Shown: positions 33,551 to 44,000 of the stretch, in pieces
Position numbering within the stretch: the stretch's first letter is position 1
Layout: each line of letters starts with the position of its first letter
Assembly (NCBI GenBank): GCA_963664945.1
Contig: OY761822.1
Location: 1-64,000 of the forward strand
Length of the DNA stretch: 64,000 nt
Source: UBA6522 sp963664945
Lineage (GTDB): Bacteria > Pseudomonadota > Gammaproteobacteria > Steroidobacterales > Rariloculaceae
Direction of reading: 5' to 3'
Translations under genes and position numbers: made by a program
The notes under the pieces: generated by a model
The model's database searches: none
Seen by the model: the letters and a program-made list of their open reading frames with translations, nothing else
Told to the model about the DNA's origin: nothing

Positions 33551-33724
33551 ATGAAGAAGCCTGATGAGATCGCACTGTCCCTGAAACTCAAGAGCTCACA
33601 GGTGAATGAGTGGCTGAAACAAGGCGTCAATGACGGAAAAATTACGAAGTTGATGAGACCCGTAAGGTATCAGTCGACCGCCCACATACAACGGCAAGCA
33701 CCTTTGTTTGCTGAAGATGGCTAA
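33551..33724 (+). CDS. Small winged-helix-like protein or remnant
   Basis: An ATG at 33551 opens a 57-residue frame, MKKPDEIALSLKLKSSQVNE followed by WLKQGVNDGKITKLMRPVRY, ending ...QAPLFAEDG. The pattern P-x-E-I-A-x-x-L-x-L ... W-L ... G-K-I-x-K-L-x-x-P-V-R-Y looks like a compact winged helix of the kind found at the C-terminus of some DNA-processing proteins. It may therefore be the end of a longer lost gene. It overlaps the start of the NERD pseudogene by 8 bases, which suggests an old operon. No function is assigned. Confidence 0.45.
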   Translation: MKKPDEIALSLKLKSSQVNEWLKQGVNDGKITKLMRPVRYQSTAHIQRQAPLFAEDG

Positions 33725-34180
33725 TCTCTTCCCCACCCTCACCCCCGCCGAAATCCAAAACCCAGGCGAACGCACCGTAGCCCGCGCCCTGGTCGACCAC
33801 CTCCCAACCGCGTCGAAGTCTTCCACGGCTTCAACTGGCTGACCCGCTCCCGCGCCGACACCATCCAGGAGGGCGAGTGCGACTTCGTCCTGCTCGATGC
33901 AAACCACGGCCTCCTCTTCGTCGAAGTCAAGGGCGGCTCCCTGCTGTTCGACGGCAGGCAGTGGGTTCGGACCGTGCGCGGCGAGGAGCGCCTGCTCAAC
34001 AAGGACCCGTTCTACCAGGCGCAGCGCGGCATGCACGACATCGTCGGCCTAGTGAGAGATCAGTTCGGACGCGCCGGTGAGAACCCGCCCTTTACCTATG
34101 GCTTCGCCGTGGCGCGGTCAAGGGCGAAGCATTTGTTGGTGGTGATTGAGGTGGTGGTGATTGAGGTGGAAGAGGCTTGA
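33717..34180 (+). pseudogene. NERD/UvrD-like helicase gene, frameshifted and internally deleted
   Basis: The ATG at 33717 encodes NLFPTLTPAEIQNPGERTVA and so on to VDHLP, after which the frame shifts near 33805. The next frame continues RVEVFHGFNWLTRSRADT, GECDFVLLDANHGLLFVEVKGG (the NERD nuclease core with its E/D and E-V-K residues) and DPFYQAQRGMHDI. After about residue 145 the text jumps to FAVARSRAKHLLVVIE, which is motif VI of a UvrD-like helicase. The frame then ends. The helicase body that normally lies between is missing, so the gene has one frameshift and a large deletion. A second decayed relative is at 36.1-36.7 kb. Confidence 0.8.
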
Positions 34181-34389
34181 GCCGGATTGATGAAGATTTG
34201 AAATTGGCTAGTCGGTTCGTTGCGCTCATGACACACTCGTATGACGGCGACGCCCTTATGGTCACGGCCGATACCTGGCTGAGGGATATCTACCTGGTCA
34301 GGGGCGAGGCGAGCGGCGAGCCCGAACCGTTCGACAGCGAGTCGTTCAAGGAAGAGATGGTCGCCAAACATGCCGGACAAACTCGCTGA
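34177..34389 (+). CDS. Small antitoxin-like protein before a ParE remnant
   Basis: A TTG at 34177 opens a 70-residue frame ending EEMVAKHAGQTR. Its 3' end overlaps the ATG of a ParE-like fragment by 20 bases, the usual antitoxin-toxin arrangement. The sequence contains ADTWLRDIYLVRGEASGEPE but no DNA-binding fold that I can name, and the true start may be further downstream. It may be a whole antitoxin or only the end of one. Low confidence in the exact bounds. Confidence 0.4.
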   Translation: MSRIDEDLKLASRFVALMTHSYDGDALMVTADTWLRDIYLVRGEASGEPEPFDSESFKEEMVAKHAGQTR

Positions 34390-34501
34390 ATTTCGGTTAT
34401 CTCCGCAAGCACGAGATGACTTGGAGAAGATATGGGTCTACACACTGATCATTCCGGCAGCGGGCGCAGCGGAACATCCAGACGCACCTGATCGTAGGTG
34501 A
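34370..34501 (+). pseudogene. ParE-like toxin, truncated after about 25 codons
   Basis: From the ATG at 34370 the frame reads PDKLAEFRLSPQARDDLEKI followed by WVYT, the standard start of ParE/RelE toxins. At about 34446 the homology ends, just where the convergent TumA-like gene finishes (stop at 34449), and the frame reaches TGA at 34501 through unrelated sequence. The beta-sheet core is missing, so the toxin is dead. Confidence 0.75.
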
Positions 34502-34820
34502 CTCGCGGGATCAACCTTCCACGCTGACCGGCCTTCAATTCCACCAGGCCGTATTGCGACATCGTTTTCAGGGTGCGCGACAGGTTGGATTTTTTCCGCC
34601 CCGCGAGTGTTGCCAGTTCGGTGAGCGAGTCCGGCTCTTCCCGCGCGATCAGCGCCAGCAGGTCCCGGTTGCGCTGGGAAAGCACCTTCGCAAAGCTCTC
34701 GATCGATGTAAACCAGACCGTCGGCTCGTCACTCGCAGGCTTGTGCCGCCCCCGCGCGATCACCAGGGTGCGAGCCTTCATTCGCTCGTATCCGGCAACG
34801 CCGACCAATAGTGTTTTCAT
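34449..34820 (-). CDS. TumA-like helix-turn-helix antitoxin
   Basis: The 123-residue protein has a winged helix-turn-helix in its second half: LLALIAREEPDSLTELATLAGRKKSNLSRTLKTMSQYGLVEL (about residues 54-95), a MarR/ArsR-like pattern. The ATG at 34820 overlaps the stop of the toxin gene (ATGA), so the toxin is translated first. This toxin-first order with a DUF6516 toxin is typical of TumE/TumA systems. It presumably represses the operon and neutralises the toxin. The gene appears intact and ends beside the ParE remnant. Confidence 0.82.
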   Translation of the reverse strand: MKTLLVGVAGYERMKARTLVIARGRHKPASDEPTVWFTSIESFAKVLSQRNRDLLALIAREEPDSLTELATLAGRKKSNLSRTLKTMSQYGLVELKAGQRGRLIPRVTYDQVRLDVPLRPLPE

Positions 34821-35230
34821 GGGATTGATCCTCTTTCCCGCAAAGCCGTATCCACTTCCTTCCAGAAATCCTCGAGCAGGGTCACGGCATCCTTGTATTC
34901 GTAAGGCCGGACGGTCTGCAGCCGGTGCAGATGGTCAGCCTCCAGGCGTTTGCGCGCGCCCGGTCCTCGTCGCACCCTAATCCAGTGCGCGTTGTCAAAC
35001 CCGACCAGCCGAGTGCCGTCCGGAGCGTGCAAAGTCAACGAATAGCTGAGCCCGTGCGGGTGCTTCGAAGTCACCTCGGTTCGCAGCACAACAAACTTCA
35101 CCCAATGCCCGAGCTCATCGACGAACATGGTCTGCCCGTGAAGGTCGAGCAAAGTGTCGAGCGAATGATCGCGGTCGACCTCCTTTACCGAATCAAAGTT
35201 ATCAGTGACGGATAACCAAAGCAAGACCAA
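34817..35230 (-). CDS. TumE-like toxin (DUF6516)
   Basis: The frame begins at a TTG at 35230, but the true start may lie further in; a ribosome-site-like AAAGGAGG is at about codon 15 without a well-spaced ATG. The family core is clear: DTLLDLHGQTMFVDELGHWVKFVVLRTEVT, then HGLSYSLTLHAPDGTRLVGFDNAHW (about residues 60-84), a basic loop and a final YEYKDAVTLLEDFWKEVD helix. DUF6516/TumE proteins are toxins of type II systems with an unsettled mechanism. The antitoxin follows with a four-base overlap. Confidence 0.8.
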   Translation of the reverse strand: MVLLWLSVTDNFDSVKEVDRDHSLDTLLDLHGQTMFVDELGHWVKFVVLRTEVTSKHPHGLSYSLTLHAPDGTRLVGFDNAHWIRVRRGPGARKRLEADHLHRLQTVRPYEYKDAVTLLEDFWKEVDTALRERGSIP

Positions 35231-36090
35231 TCCTCATGTGTCGAAACCTAATGGGAATATGAAAGACTATTTCCCTGCCTGATGCTGGCAAAGTGCCTAA
35301 GCTGGTGGATTCGTGAAGATTTGATGCGTCAACACCAAGGAAAATCCTAAATGCTCGAAGCGACCCGGCTGCCGGCGCTTGACTGGTAGGGAATGCAGAC
35401 CGGTCGCGGGGGCGCCGGCAACTCCGGGGGCATCGCACTTCAGTTCAAGCGCGCGTTTCCCGAGAACTTGCGGCACGTGCTGAATGCCATTGAGGGACAC
35501 TTGGTGTCCGGATATTCCGACGGAGGCGACAAACCTATGCGTGGAACACGCGGAAGCGACAGTTCTCCGAGCGTCACATTCGGCTCGCCTACGAAATTTG
35601 TCAGAGAGGGGCTGGATCGACAACGCCTTCATCAAGGGCTGAACGGTGATGTTACTGAGCTGATCCCAAGTCTCTTTTGGATAGTTTACTCAGTCGGCTC
35701 GAACCTCAAATTCGCATGATCGCCGGGCGGGCTGTCTGCCTGGCGATGCTTCCATGACGCCGGACGGAAGAGGGATGTCGTAATGTTTCATTGCCCGCAG
35801 GTGTGTTTTGACCACCTGTCTGATCCGTCGGAAAGCTTCTTCCTAGGTATCTCCATCCGCATGCGCACCGGTTAACTCGGCGCAGTACGCGTGGAATCTG
35901 TCACCATCGGGCTCTGCGACCAACGTCGCTCATACTCTCATGGTCCCGGTCTCCCGTTGTCCGTCGTATCGGCGATAGCCGTCAGAATATCCGTCAGCTC
36001 AGGGCTGTCAAGGAGCAAGAAATAGCGATTTCGTGCTGATTTGGGACACGGCGTCGAGTCCGTCCGCGTGGCGCTGTTTCCGAAGTACCG
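35231..36090. other. Gene-poor stretch with degraded coding remnants
   Basis: About 860 bases hold no convincing gene. A plus-strand frame at 35393-35719 contains GHLVSGYSDGGDKPMRG, and a shifted frame at about 35519-35610 reads RRQTYAWNTRKRQFSERHIR, suggesting one frameshifted gene remnant of unknown identity. The rest shows stops in all frames. Together with the helicase remnant that follows, it looks like a decayed part of the island. Confidence 0.4.
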
Positions 36091-36744
36091 ACTGATCCCG
36101 GTCATGTGGCGCAGGCCATCGCCCGAGCCGGCGCGCGCGCTTTTGAAGGGGTCGCGGTCGACGAGGGCCAGGACTTCCACGAACTGTGGTGGACCAGCCT
36201 GGAATCGGTCTTCCGGGATCCGCACGACAAGCCCTGCTACTACGTTTTCTTCGACCCGAACCAGAACCTCTACGTCCAGGACCCCTGCCTGCCCGCGGAG
36301 ATCGGCCAGCCCTATCTGCTACTGGAAAACTGCCGGAATTCCGTGCTCATCGCAGAACGCTGCGCCTCGCTGGTTGGGCACGAACCGAATTCCAGGCTCG
36401 GCGCGCCGATGGGCGATGCGTTCAGGGAAGCGGGCAGGCGCCGGGATTCAGCAGCGACGATTGGCCGGATTAATTCGGGGCGATTCCGGCAATGCGGAGA
36501 TCTGACGAGTGGGGCGAGGGGAAGGGTATGCTGGTTGCTTCGTGGCATCGGTTCAAGGGGTTGGAGGCGGATGCCATCGAGACTATAGAGATGCCCGACA
36601 GGGAAGAGGGGGAGGGAGCGGGTGAATCGGTATGTGGCGCGGTCGCGGGCGAAGCACTTGCTTATTGTGATTGAGGTAAAAAACGATGAGGAATTCCTAG
36701 GAAGATATCGCATCCCACAACGAGTAAGCGTCACCGACCCTTGA
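36091..36744 (+). pseudogene. UvrD-like helicase C-terminal half, multiply frameshifted
   Basis: One frame reads FEGVAVDEGQDFHELWWTSL (Walker B/motif II), then CYYVFFDPNQNLYVQDP (motif III) and YLLLENCRNSVLIAE (motif IV). Another frame reads LVASWHRFKGLEADAI (motif V). A third reads NRYVARSRAKHLLIVIEVKN (motif VI) and ends at TGA 36742-36744. At least two frameshifts separate these, and the N-terminal Walker A half is absent. The motif VI stretch closely resembles the one in the NERD pseudogene at 34.1 kb, so both derive from related NERD-type superfamily I helicases. Confidence 0.8.
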
Positions 36745-37336
36745 AGATCGACGCGATGTACTTCGGGAATGGGGTCGTCGGCATGACAAATCGCCCCGGC
36801 AAGCAGGCACCGCGTGTTTTCGGAGAGGCGGTCGGCGCCGCGCTGGTCAACTGCTAGGAGAAACCTGCCGCCATGTCTCAGGCGAGTTGCCAACTGCCGA
36901 GAAAATCGATCGGTTTGACGAGTTGACCCATAGGAGTTTTCGCAGCGGGCTCGCTGCGCTGACGCGCAGGGAACTTTTCCGCGCACGCGACGCGGGAGAA
37001 TCGCATTATGTTAAATGGCGCCAACGTAACCTATTGAAATAACAGGAGTCTGAATTTAGTTCCATGCAAGCGATTGCGCAGGGGGTGTCGATCAGGTATA
37101 TGAGTTTCTGGATTTCGCCCGTTGCTGCCGGGCCACGGGGAGGTCAGATGCGTGGACTTTGTCGCGCCGAGTGAGCGGCGCGCTTAATCCGATCGGGCTA
37201 TGCGCTCCCTTGACGCGCCCCCATGACTTCAACAGGAGCATTTCGATGAGGAAACCTCTATTGGTTTCGGGAGCATTATTGCGTGCTAAGGCGCGTTGTC
37301 TCACCCCTTTTTTGCTCTATTACTCGGAGATCGATC
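36745..37336. other. Upstream region of the RecD/SNF2/Hsp70 operon
   Basis: About 590 bases without a convincing gene. It contains a small inverted repeat, GCGCCG-AGTGAG-CGGCGC, near 37164-37181 without a T-run, and a CGGAG ribosome site just before 37337. The promoter of the downstream operon must lie here, but no convincing -35/-10 pair can be named by eye. Confidence 0.4.
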
Positions 37337-40300
37337 ATGATCGCAGGAGCTCGCCGTCTTCCTTTGCAACATCTTTCAATTCGCGTGCCATGGCACGACG
37401 CTGATTGGGGAGGAAACGTTTGCCAAAGGCCCTCCGCCAACACGGCTTGTCGAGTGTTGCCGAGAATCGCAGAAAACAAGGACGACGCTGCGGAGGAATG
37501 CATTCGAGGCCAATCTCTCGCAAATCTGTCAGAGGACGAGTTTCCGCCTTGCATTGCGGAGCGCGCAAGCTTCATGGCCCCGTTTCCACTTACGCTCAGC
37601 AAAAAGCATCCCTATATCGGAAGAAACTCAGATTCTCACGGACACTTTGTTGTCACGCCTTTCACAATGCGCCCCTATAGCGCTGCCTGTGTGCCTTATC
37701 GTTGGATGCTGAAGGAGGAGAGCGCCGAGTTTGTGGAAAGCTACGACGTTGGATTCCAGCCCGACCGCGAGCCTGATCTGGGATTCAAGACGGACTGGAT
37801 CCAGGAACGATCAAACCAACTCGTCATGCTCGATACCTTCTTCAGCGCTGTACACCCCGAGGAGTCACTGTGCTTCTTCTACGCGAAGGACACCCCTCGG
37901 TCGGCATCCGCCAGGCGGGTCATTGTCGGTGTGGGTCTGGTTCGAAGGGTGGACGCACATGTGGAATACAAGTACTCGACGCAGAATCCTCCCCTTCGCA
38001 GCGTTCTCTGGGAGCGAAACGTTGAGCACTCCATACGACCGGGGCTCAAAGAAGGATTCCTCTTCCCGTACCGCGAACTGTTCGACCTGGCGAATGAGCA
38101 GGGACTCGACCCCGAACAATTTCTGGCCTTTGCTCCAGACGAAGCGTTTTGGAGCTTTTCCTATGGCTCGGAACACGTCTCTCACGACGAAGCCATTGCG
38201 TCGGTGCTGAGTTGCCTCCGCGCGCTGGAGCGTATACAGGCCGTGCATTCCGGTCCGTGGGTAGAAGCGTCGGCATGGCTTGACCAGCAACTCAACCGAT
38301 TGTGGCGTTTGCGGGGCCCGTTCCCTGGCTTCGGATCTGCGCTGACGGCATTTCTCGGCGACAGGGGAACCCTCATTGCGTACGAAATCGGCGTGGAATG
38401 CACGACTGAAAATAACGATGGGAACGTGGATCCGTGGCCTACTTTCGAGCGAATCATGCACGATCCGGAGACCGCGCCACAGGCGGTAAGGGAACATGTA
38501 GGCGAAGGCTTTGCGCGTGCATGGCGCAGCATGACGGCGCAACGACGGGAGTTACTAAAGCTCCTTAGCCGGTTCTCGTTGACTTCCTACCAAGCGAAGC
38601 GGTTCTTTATTGACGAGGGCTGCTCGAACGATGTCGACGCTGCGTCTCTGATCGATAATCCTTACCTGCTTTATGAACTCGACCGCGCGGAGTCCGATTC
38701 CATTCCCGTTACGGCGATCGACCGTGGGATGCTTCCTGGGACTGCGGTGCTAAAGGCACACCCTCTACCTCAACGCTCGCGGCTCACAGACAAGGTCGAT
38801 CAGCGTCGCGTGCGTGCGCTCGTCGTTGCCGCGCTTGAGCAGGGCGCGGAAGTTCACGGCCACACGCTGTTACCGCGCACAGTGCTTTCGTCTTACATCG
38901 GATCCATGCCGCTCGAGACTGACTGCCCGGTAGGGCCGGAAGTGCTCGCTGGCCTTCGCGAGTTTGCGAAAGGGGTTGTTGAGTCGGTCACGATGGCGGA
39001 CGACACCACTGGCTACCAGCTTTGGCGTCTTGTCGAAACGGCCGAATTGGTTCGACGGACCGTGCAAAAGCGCGTGGGGGCCAGGAGCCAGCGCCATCAT
39101 TGTAGTTACGATTTTGCTGCCGTCGTTAACAAATCGCTCGGCGATCTACCAGACGATAGCGAGGACGCAGAGATCGAAGTTAAAGCCCGTTACGAAAAGG
39201 CTGCGGCACTCGAAGAAGTCTTTTCATCACGACTCTGCGTGCTCGTCGGTGCCGCCGGCACCGGGAAGACGACGCTACTGAAGATGTTATGCCAACTAAA
39301 GGATGTTGCCGCAGGCGGTATTTTGCTCCTGGCGCCCACGGGCAAAGCCCGCATGCAACTTGAAGCCAGGACAGGAATTTCCGGTGGCCTTACGATCGCG
39401 CAGTTCTTGATGCGCTATGGCCACCGGTACGATACCGAAACCGGCCGCTATGTTATGACTGGCAGCCCTGATCGCTGTCGTGACTACCGCACGGTGATCG
39501 TGGACGAGTGTTCAATGCTCACCGAGGAGCAACTCGCCGCACTGCTGGACGGTTTGAGCGGCGTCGACCGTCTGGTTCTAGTGGGCGATCCGCGCCAGCT
39601 TCCCCCGATCGGAAGCGGCCGACCGTTCGTGGATATAGTAAGAGTGCTTGAACCGGAGGGTATCGAGCACCGTTTTCCGCAGGTCGACCGGGGGTATGCA
39701 AATCTAACCATTCCGCGCCGCCAACGCGGAACGACGCGCGCAGATCTGTTGCTGGCAGGTTGGTTTGCAGGCACCCCCGACCCTGCCGCGGACGAAATCT
39801 GGAACCGCTTGGAAACCGAAGAATTAGACGAAATCAGGTTCGAGTCATGGACCGATGACGAAGATCTTCACGCGAAACTGCGCAATCTGATTGTTCGGGA
39901 ACTCAAGCTCGACGGTTTGGATGACGAAGTTAGCTTCGAATGCAGTCTGGGTGCAACCACTCATAACGGGGGTACTTTCTTCTGGCGAAGTCGCGGATCG
40001 GATGCCCCAGTCAAGGCCGAACGTTGGCAAGTATTGTCTCCTGTGCGCGGTGCGGATCACGGCGTTGCCGTTCTGAACCGGATTGTCCAGCAGACGTTTC
40101 GCAAGTCTTGGCTATCGCGTGCCAAGTCCAATCAAAGAAATCGCAAAATACATCGCCCTGTTGGCCCCCAAGGGATCATATACGGCGACAAGGTCATCAA
40201 CCTGAAGAACAGCAGCAAAAGGGCGGTGTACCCGGAGCGACCTTCCTATGTCGCGAATGGCGATGTCGGCATCGTCGTTGGCAACTACAAGACCAGAAAT

Positions 40301-41083
40301 CAAACGAAGCTGTTTCCGCTCGTGGAAGTCGAATTCACATCTCAGCCTGGCCACGACTACGACTTCAAGATATGGGAATTCGCAGGCGAAGAAGGGTCAC
40401 CTCCCCTTGAGCTTGCCTACGCCCTGACGGTCCACAAATCACAGGGCAGCGAGTTCGGAATCACCTTCGTCGTGTTGCCCGACCCGTGCTGGCCTCTTTC
40501 AAGAGAACTGCTTTACACGGCATTGACGCGCCAGCGGGATCGCGTCGTCATTTTGCACCAGGGCGATCTGCGCAACCTGCGCCGATACGCAAGTGACAAG
40601 CATTCAGACATCGCGCGCAGGTTGACCAATCTCTTCTACCCTCCCAAACCCGTCCCGTTCGAAGTCGATGGATCCGAAACGTTTCTGGAGGAAGGGCTCA
40701 TTCACCGAACGAAGCGCGGAGATCTGGTTCGATCCAAGTCCGAGGTCATTATCGCGAACGAACTTCTTGCCCAAGGAATTGACCGATATGAATACGAGGC
40801 ACCGCTTACCTTGTTGGATGGGAAAACTTGGTACCCGGACTTCACAATCTTGGACGACGACACGGGTGCTCGCTACTACTGGGAGCACCTTGGGTTGCTC
40901 CACAATCCTGACTACGAGACTCGCTGGAACCGAAAAATGGGGGAGTATCGCGACGCTCGCATCCTCCCGCATAACGAAGGAGGAGGCGAAGCGGGCACCC
41001 TGATTGTGACGCGTGACGATGAACGTGGCGGTATCGACGCTAAAGCCATTGCAGATTTCATTCACGAGATCCTGGACGCATGA
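37337..41083 (+). CDS. RecD-like superfamily I helicase with C-terminal PD-(D/E)XK nuclease
   Basis: I chose the ATG at 37337, with CGGAG seven bases upstream; it gives 1,248 residues. The N-terminal 600 residues start LQHLSIRVPWHDADWGGNVC, contain several Cys, and are not recognised. The RecD/TraA-like motor follows: Walker A VGAAGTGKTTLL (about 638), Walker B IVDECSM (about 722), LVGDPRQLPPIGSG (about 747), LAYALTVHKSQGSEFG (about 1030) and LLYTALTRQRD. The last 120 residues look like a nuclease: RSKSEVIIANELL, WYPDFTI (Asp about 1168) and YWEHLG (Glu about 1182). Its stop overlaps the ATG of the SNF2 gene. Anti-invader DNA processing is inference from fusion and context. Confidence 0.88.
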   Translation: MIAGARRLPLQHLSIRVPWHDADWGGNVCQRPSANTACRVLPRIAENKDDAAEECIRGQSLANLSEDEFPPCIAERASFMAPFPLTLSKKHPYIGRNSDSHGHFVVTPFTMRPYSAACVPYRWMLKEESAEFVESYDVGFQPDREPDLGFKTDWIQERSNQLVMLDTFFSAVHPEESLCFFYAKDTPRSASARRVIVGVGLVRRVDAHVEYKYSTQNPPLRSVLWERNVEHSIRPGLKEGFLFPYRELFDLANEQGLDPEQFLAFAPDEAFWSFSYGSEHVSHDEAIASVLSCLRALERIQAVHSGPWVEASAWLDQQLNRLWRLRGPFPGFGSALTAFLGDRGTLIAYEIGVECTTENNDGNVDPWPTFERIMHDPETAPQAVREHVGEGFARAWRSMTAQRRELLKLLSRFSLTSYQAKRFFIDEGCSNDVDAASLIDNPYLLYELDRAESDSIPVTAIDRGMLPGTAVLKAHPLPQRSRLTDKVDQRRVRALVVAALEQGAEVHGHTLLPRTVLSSYIGSMPLETDCPVGPEVLAGLREFAKGVVESVTMADDTTGYQLWRLVETAELVRRTVQKRVGARSQRHHCSYDFAAVVNKSLGDLPDDSEDAEIEVKARYEKAAALEEVFSSRLCVLVGAAGTGKTTLLKMLCQLKDVAAGGILLLAPTGKARMQLEARTGISGGLTIAQFLMRYGHRYDTETGRYVMTGSPDRCRDYRTVIVDECSMLTEEQLAALLDGLSGVDRLVLVGDPRQLPPIGSGRPFVDIVRVLEPEGIEHRFPQVDRGYANLTIPRRQRGTTRADLLLAGWFAGTPDPAADEIWNRLETEELDEIRFESWTDDEDLHAKLRNLIVRELKLDGLDDEVSFECSLGATTHNGGTFFWRSRGSDAPVKAERWQVLSPVRGADHGVAVLNRIVQQTFRKSWLSRAKSNQRNRKIHRPVGPQGIIYGDKVINLKNSSKRAVYPERPSYVANGDVGIVVGNYKTRNQTKLFPLVEVEFTSQPGHDYDFKIWEFAGEEGSPPLELAYALTVHKSQGSEFGITFVVLPDPCWPLSRELLYTALTRQRDRVVILHQGDLRNLRRYASDKHSDIARRLTNLFYPPKPVPFEVDGSETFLEEGLIHRTKRGDLVRSKSEVIIANELLAQGIDRYEYEAPLTLLDGKTWYPDFTILDDDTGARYYWEHLGLLHNPDYETRWNRKMGEYRDARILPHNEGGGEAGTLIVTRDDERGGIDAKAIADFIHEILDA

Positions 41084-44000
41084 CGGAGGAAAGCGGGGGA
41101 GTGCCCGCGATAGAGGTCGTCTCGGTAGATGATCCTGGCCGTCGGGGGCGGATCGTGGGAGGACCACGGATACGCACCGACGCGGCCGTCTATCGTGTCC
41201 AGTGGAATGATGGCTTTGCCAGTTGGACGCCCGCGTACGCCTTTGAGCGCTTGGATAGCGCTGACGAGGACGTCTTCACATTGCTTGAAGAGAGGCGCTT
41301 CGGGCGACTCAACGACCTTCGCCGCAATTTGACCTTTATTCAGCTGAGCGGACGACTCGCCAACGTCGTCTACAGCATGGATACAACGAATACAGACTTT
41401 TACCCCTTCCAATACAAGCCCGTACTGACGTTCTTGGAATCCCCCTCGAACGGCATCCTGATTGCCGATGAGGTTGGGTTGGGAAAGACCATCGAGGCCG
41501 GCCTCATTTGGACGGAGCTACGCGCGCGCTACGATGCAAGGCGCCTCCTGGTCGTTTGTCCGGCGATGCTGCGCGACAAATGGGTCTTGGAACTCGACAG
41601 CAAGTTCGGAATCGAGTCGAGTCAACTGAACGCAAGTGAACTGGCCAGAGAACTTAAGCGAAACAAACAAGAGATTCATGATGGTCGGGGCTATGTCTGC
41701 AGCTTGCAGGGGTTACGGCCCCCTTCAGGTTGGCGTGACACCGACAAGCGGACTGGCCGGGTCGAACTGGCTCGTCTGCTCGAGGAACTCACGGAGTCTG
41801 AACCGACGATCGACCTGCTGGTGATTGACGAAGCTCATTACCTCAGAAATCCAGAAACTCAAAGCGCCCTGCTCGGCAGGTTGCTGCGAGAGGTGAGCGA
41901 GCACGTCGTCCTCTTGTCGGCAACACCCGTCAACAATCGTGCGGGCGACTTGTACCAGTTGTTACGCCTTGTCGATCCTGACTCGTTCTATGACCCCAAG
42001 CAGTTTCCGCAAGTGCTTTCGGCGAACGAACCGTTAATTCGTGCGCGTAATCTGGTACTCGACACCGAGTCGACAGCCAGCCAAATACATGAGCAACTCC
42101 AGGTCGCTCGGCAACACCCCTTACTGGAGGACAACTGGCAACTCCAAGGATTGTTGAGTCATGACCTCGAGCCTGAGTTTCTGAGTGAGGTGGCCAATCG
42201 GGTCGAACTCGCCAATCGAATTGAACGGATTAATTTGCTTCGCCATACGATTAGTCGTACGCGCAAGGTAGAGGTCCACGAATGGAAAGTGGTACGGGAT
42301 GCGATCAGCCACTTTGTGGACCTTGATGCCGATGGACCCGAAAGAAACTTTTACGTCAACGTCACGAACGCCGTGCGCCAATATGCGCTTCGCCAGGACG
42401 TGAGCGAAGGCTTCTTGCTTTCTCCTCCCCAACGTCAGATGTCAAGCTGCATGTATGCTGCAGCACGCTCATGGGCGGATCGATCATCACTGTCCGACGT
42501 GGCTGGTCTGTTGTACGAAGATCTGGGCGCAATGGACTCGCCTTCGAATGACGTGGGACCCCTCATTGAATTCATTGCTAACGAAGTACTTCCCGGCTTT
42601 GACATCGAAGCCTTGCGCAAGCATGACACTAAATTTGAACGTTTTCGGATCATTATCTCGCGTTACTTAGCCGAACATCCGAACGAAAAACTTATCGTTT
42701 TCTCGTATTTCAAAGCGACGCTAAACTATCTTCACGAGCGACTCTCGGCTCTAAATATCACGCCTCAAGTACTGCATGGAGACGTTGCAGAGAACAAGCA
42801 GGCTGCAATCGATAGATTTCGGGATTCGAGTGACACTCGCGTCCTCTTGACTTCGGAAATAGCCAGCGAGGGCGTCGATCTTCAATTTTGCAGTCTGCTC
42901 GTCAACTATGACTTGCCATGGAACCCCATGAAGATCGAACAGCGTATCGGGCGAATTGATCGCATCGGGCAGCGCGCGGAGAAAGTCCTCATCTGGAACA
43001 TGGGTTATGCGGATACTATCGACGAGCGGATCTATCGTCGTCTCCTAGAAAAGCTCAATATATTCGAGCATGCGCTTGGCGGCATGGAAGTTGTTCTCGG
43101 TGAGTTGATCAACGAACTCACCAGTGACCTGATGAGCCGGGAGCTTACTCGCGAGCAAGAGGAGTCCAGGATCGAGCAGACGTATATCGCCGCCGAGACC
43201 GTACGGCAGCAACAGGACGAACTAGAGGCTAATGCTGGGCACCTCATCGCGCATGGCGGCTACATCTTGGAGCGCGTTCGCGCAGCACACGAGTTCAGAC
43301 GACGGATTACTGAGCTTGACCTCAAGGTATTCGTCAAGGACTATCTTGATCGGTACGTGTCAGGGTTCGAGTTTCTAGAGGACGACAGTGATCCGCTACT
43401 TGTTGCCATCCGACTTCCAGCGGAATTCGCAACGCGTCTCTATGGGTACATGCGTACTGCACACCTTCAAGGAAAGAGCCGACTTGCAGGAGGAGACACG
43501 ATTCGTTGCCAATTTCTCAACAAGATCGAACGAGTCACACCCAGACTCGAAGTCATCAGTCAGTTTCACCCGTTGATTCGCTTCATCAGCAATGACCTGA
43601 GGAGGCGCTCCGAGGCGTTTTATCCGCTAGTCGCTGTCAGCGTTCCGCGACTTGCGGCGCCTGACCGGACCGAAGCAGCTTATGCATTTTCCTGCAAGCG
43701 CTGGTCTTTTACAGGGCTGCGAGCGGACGAAACGCTTCAGGCGCGCGCAATAGCCCTCAACGGAAATTTCCAACTTCTTGATGCCGACCAATCGTTGGAT
43801 CTGCTCAATGCAGCCAAGGTCGAGGGCTCCGATTGGTTATCTGTTGCACATGAGGTATCGCTTGATCAGATTGGGACCGCCTTTGATAAGTGTGACGAGC
43901 GGTTGCAAACCGACTACGAAATTGCAAAGCGCGACCGAACCAACGAGAACAGAGATCGAGTGAACCTGCAGCAACTGACCGCAGCACGCCATCGAGATCG

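Noticed and set aside
37164..37181. Terminator or attenuator hairpin upstream of the RecD-like gene
   Set aside because: The six-base stem has no T-run and is within chance expectation in GC-rich sequence; noted only as a possible site.
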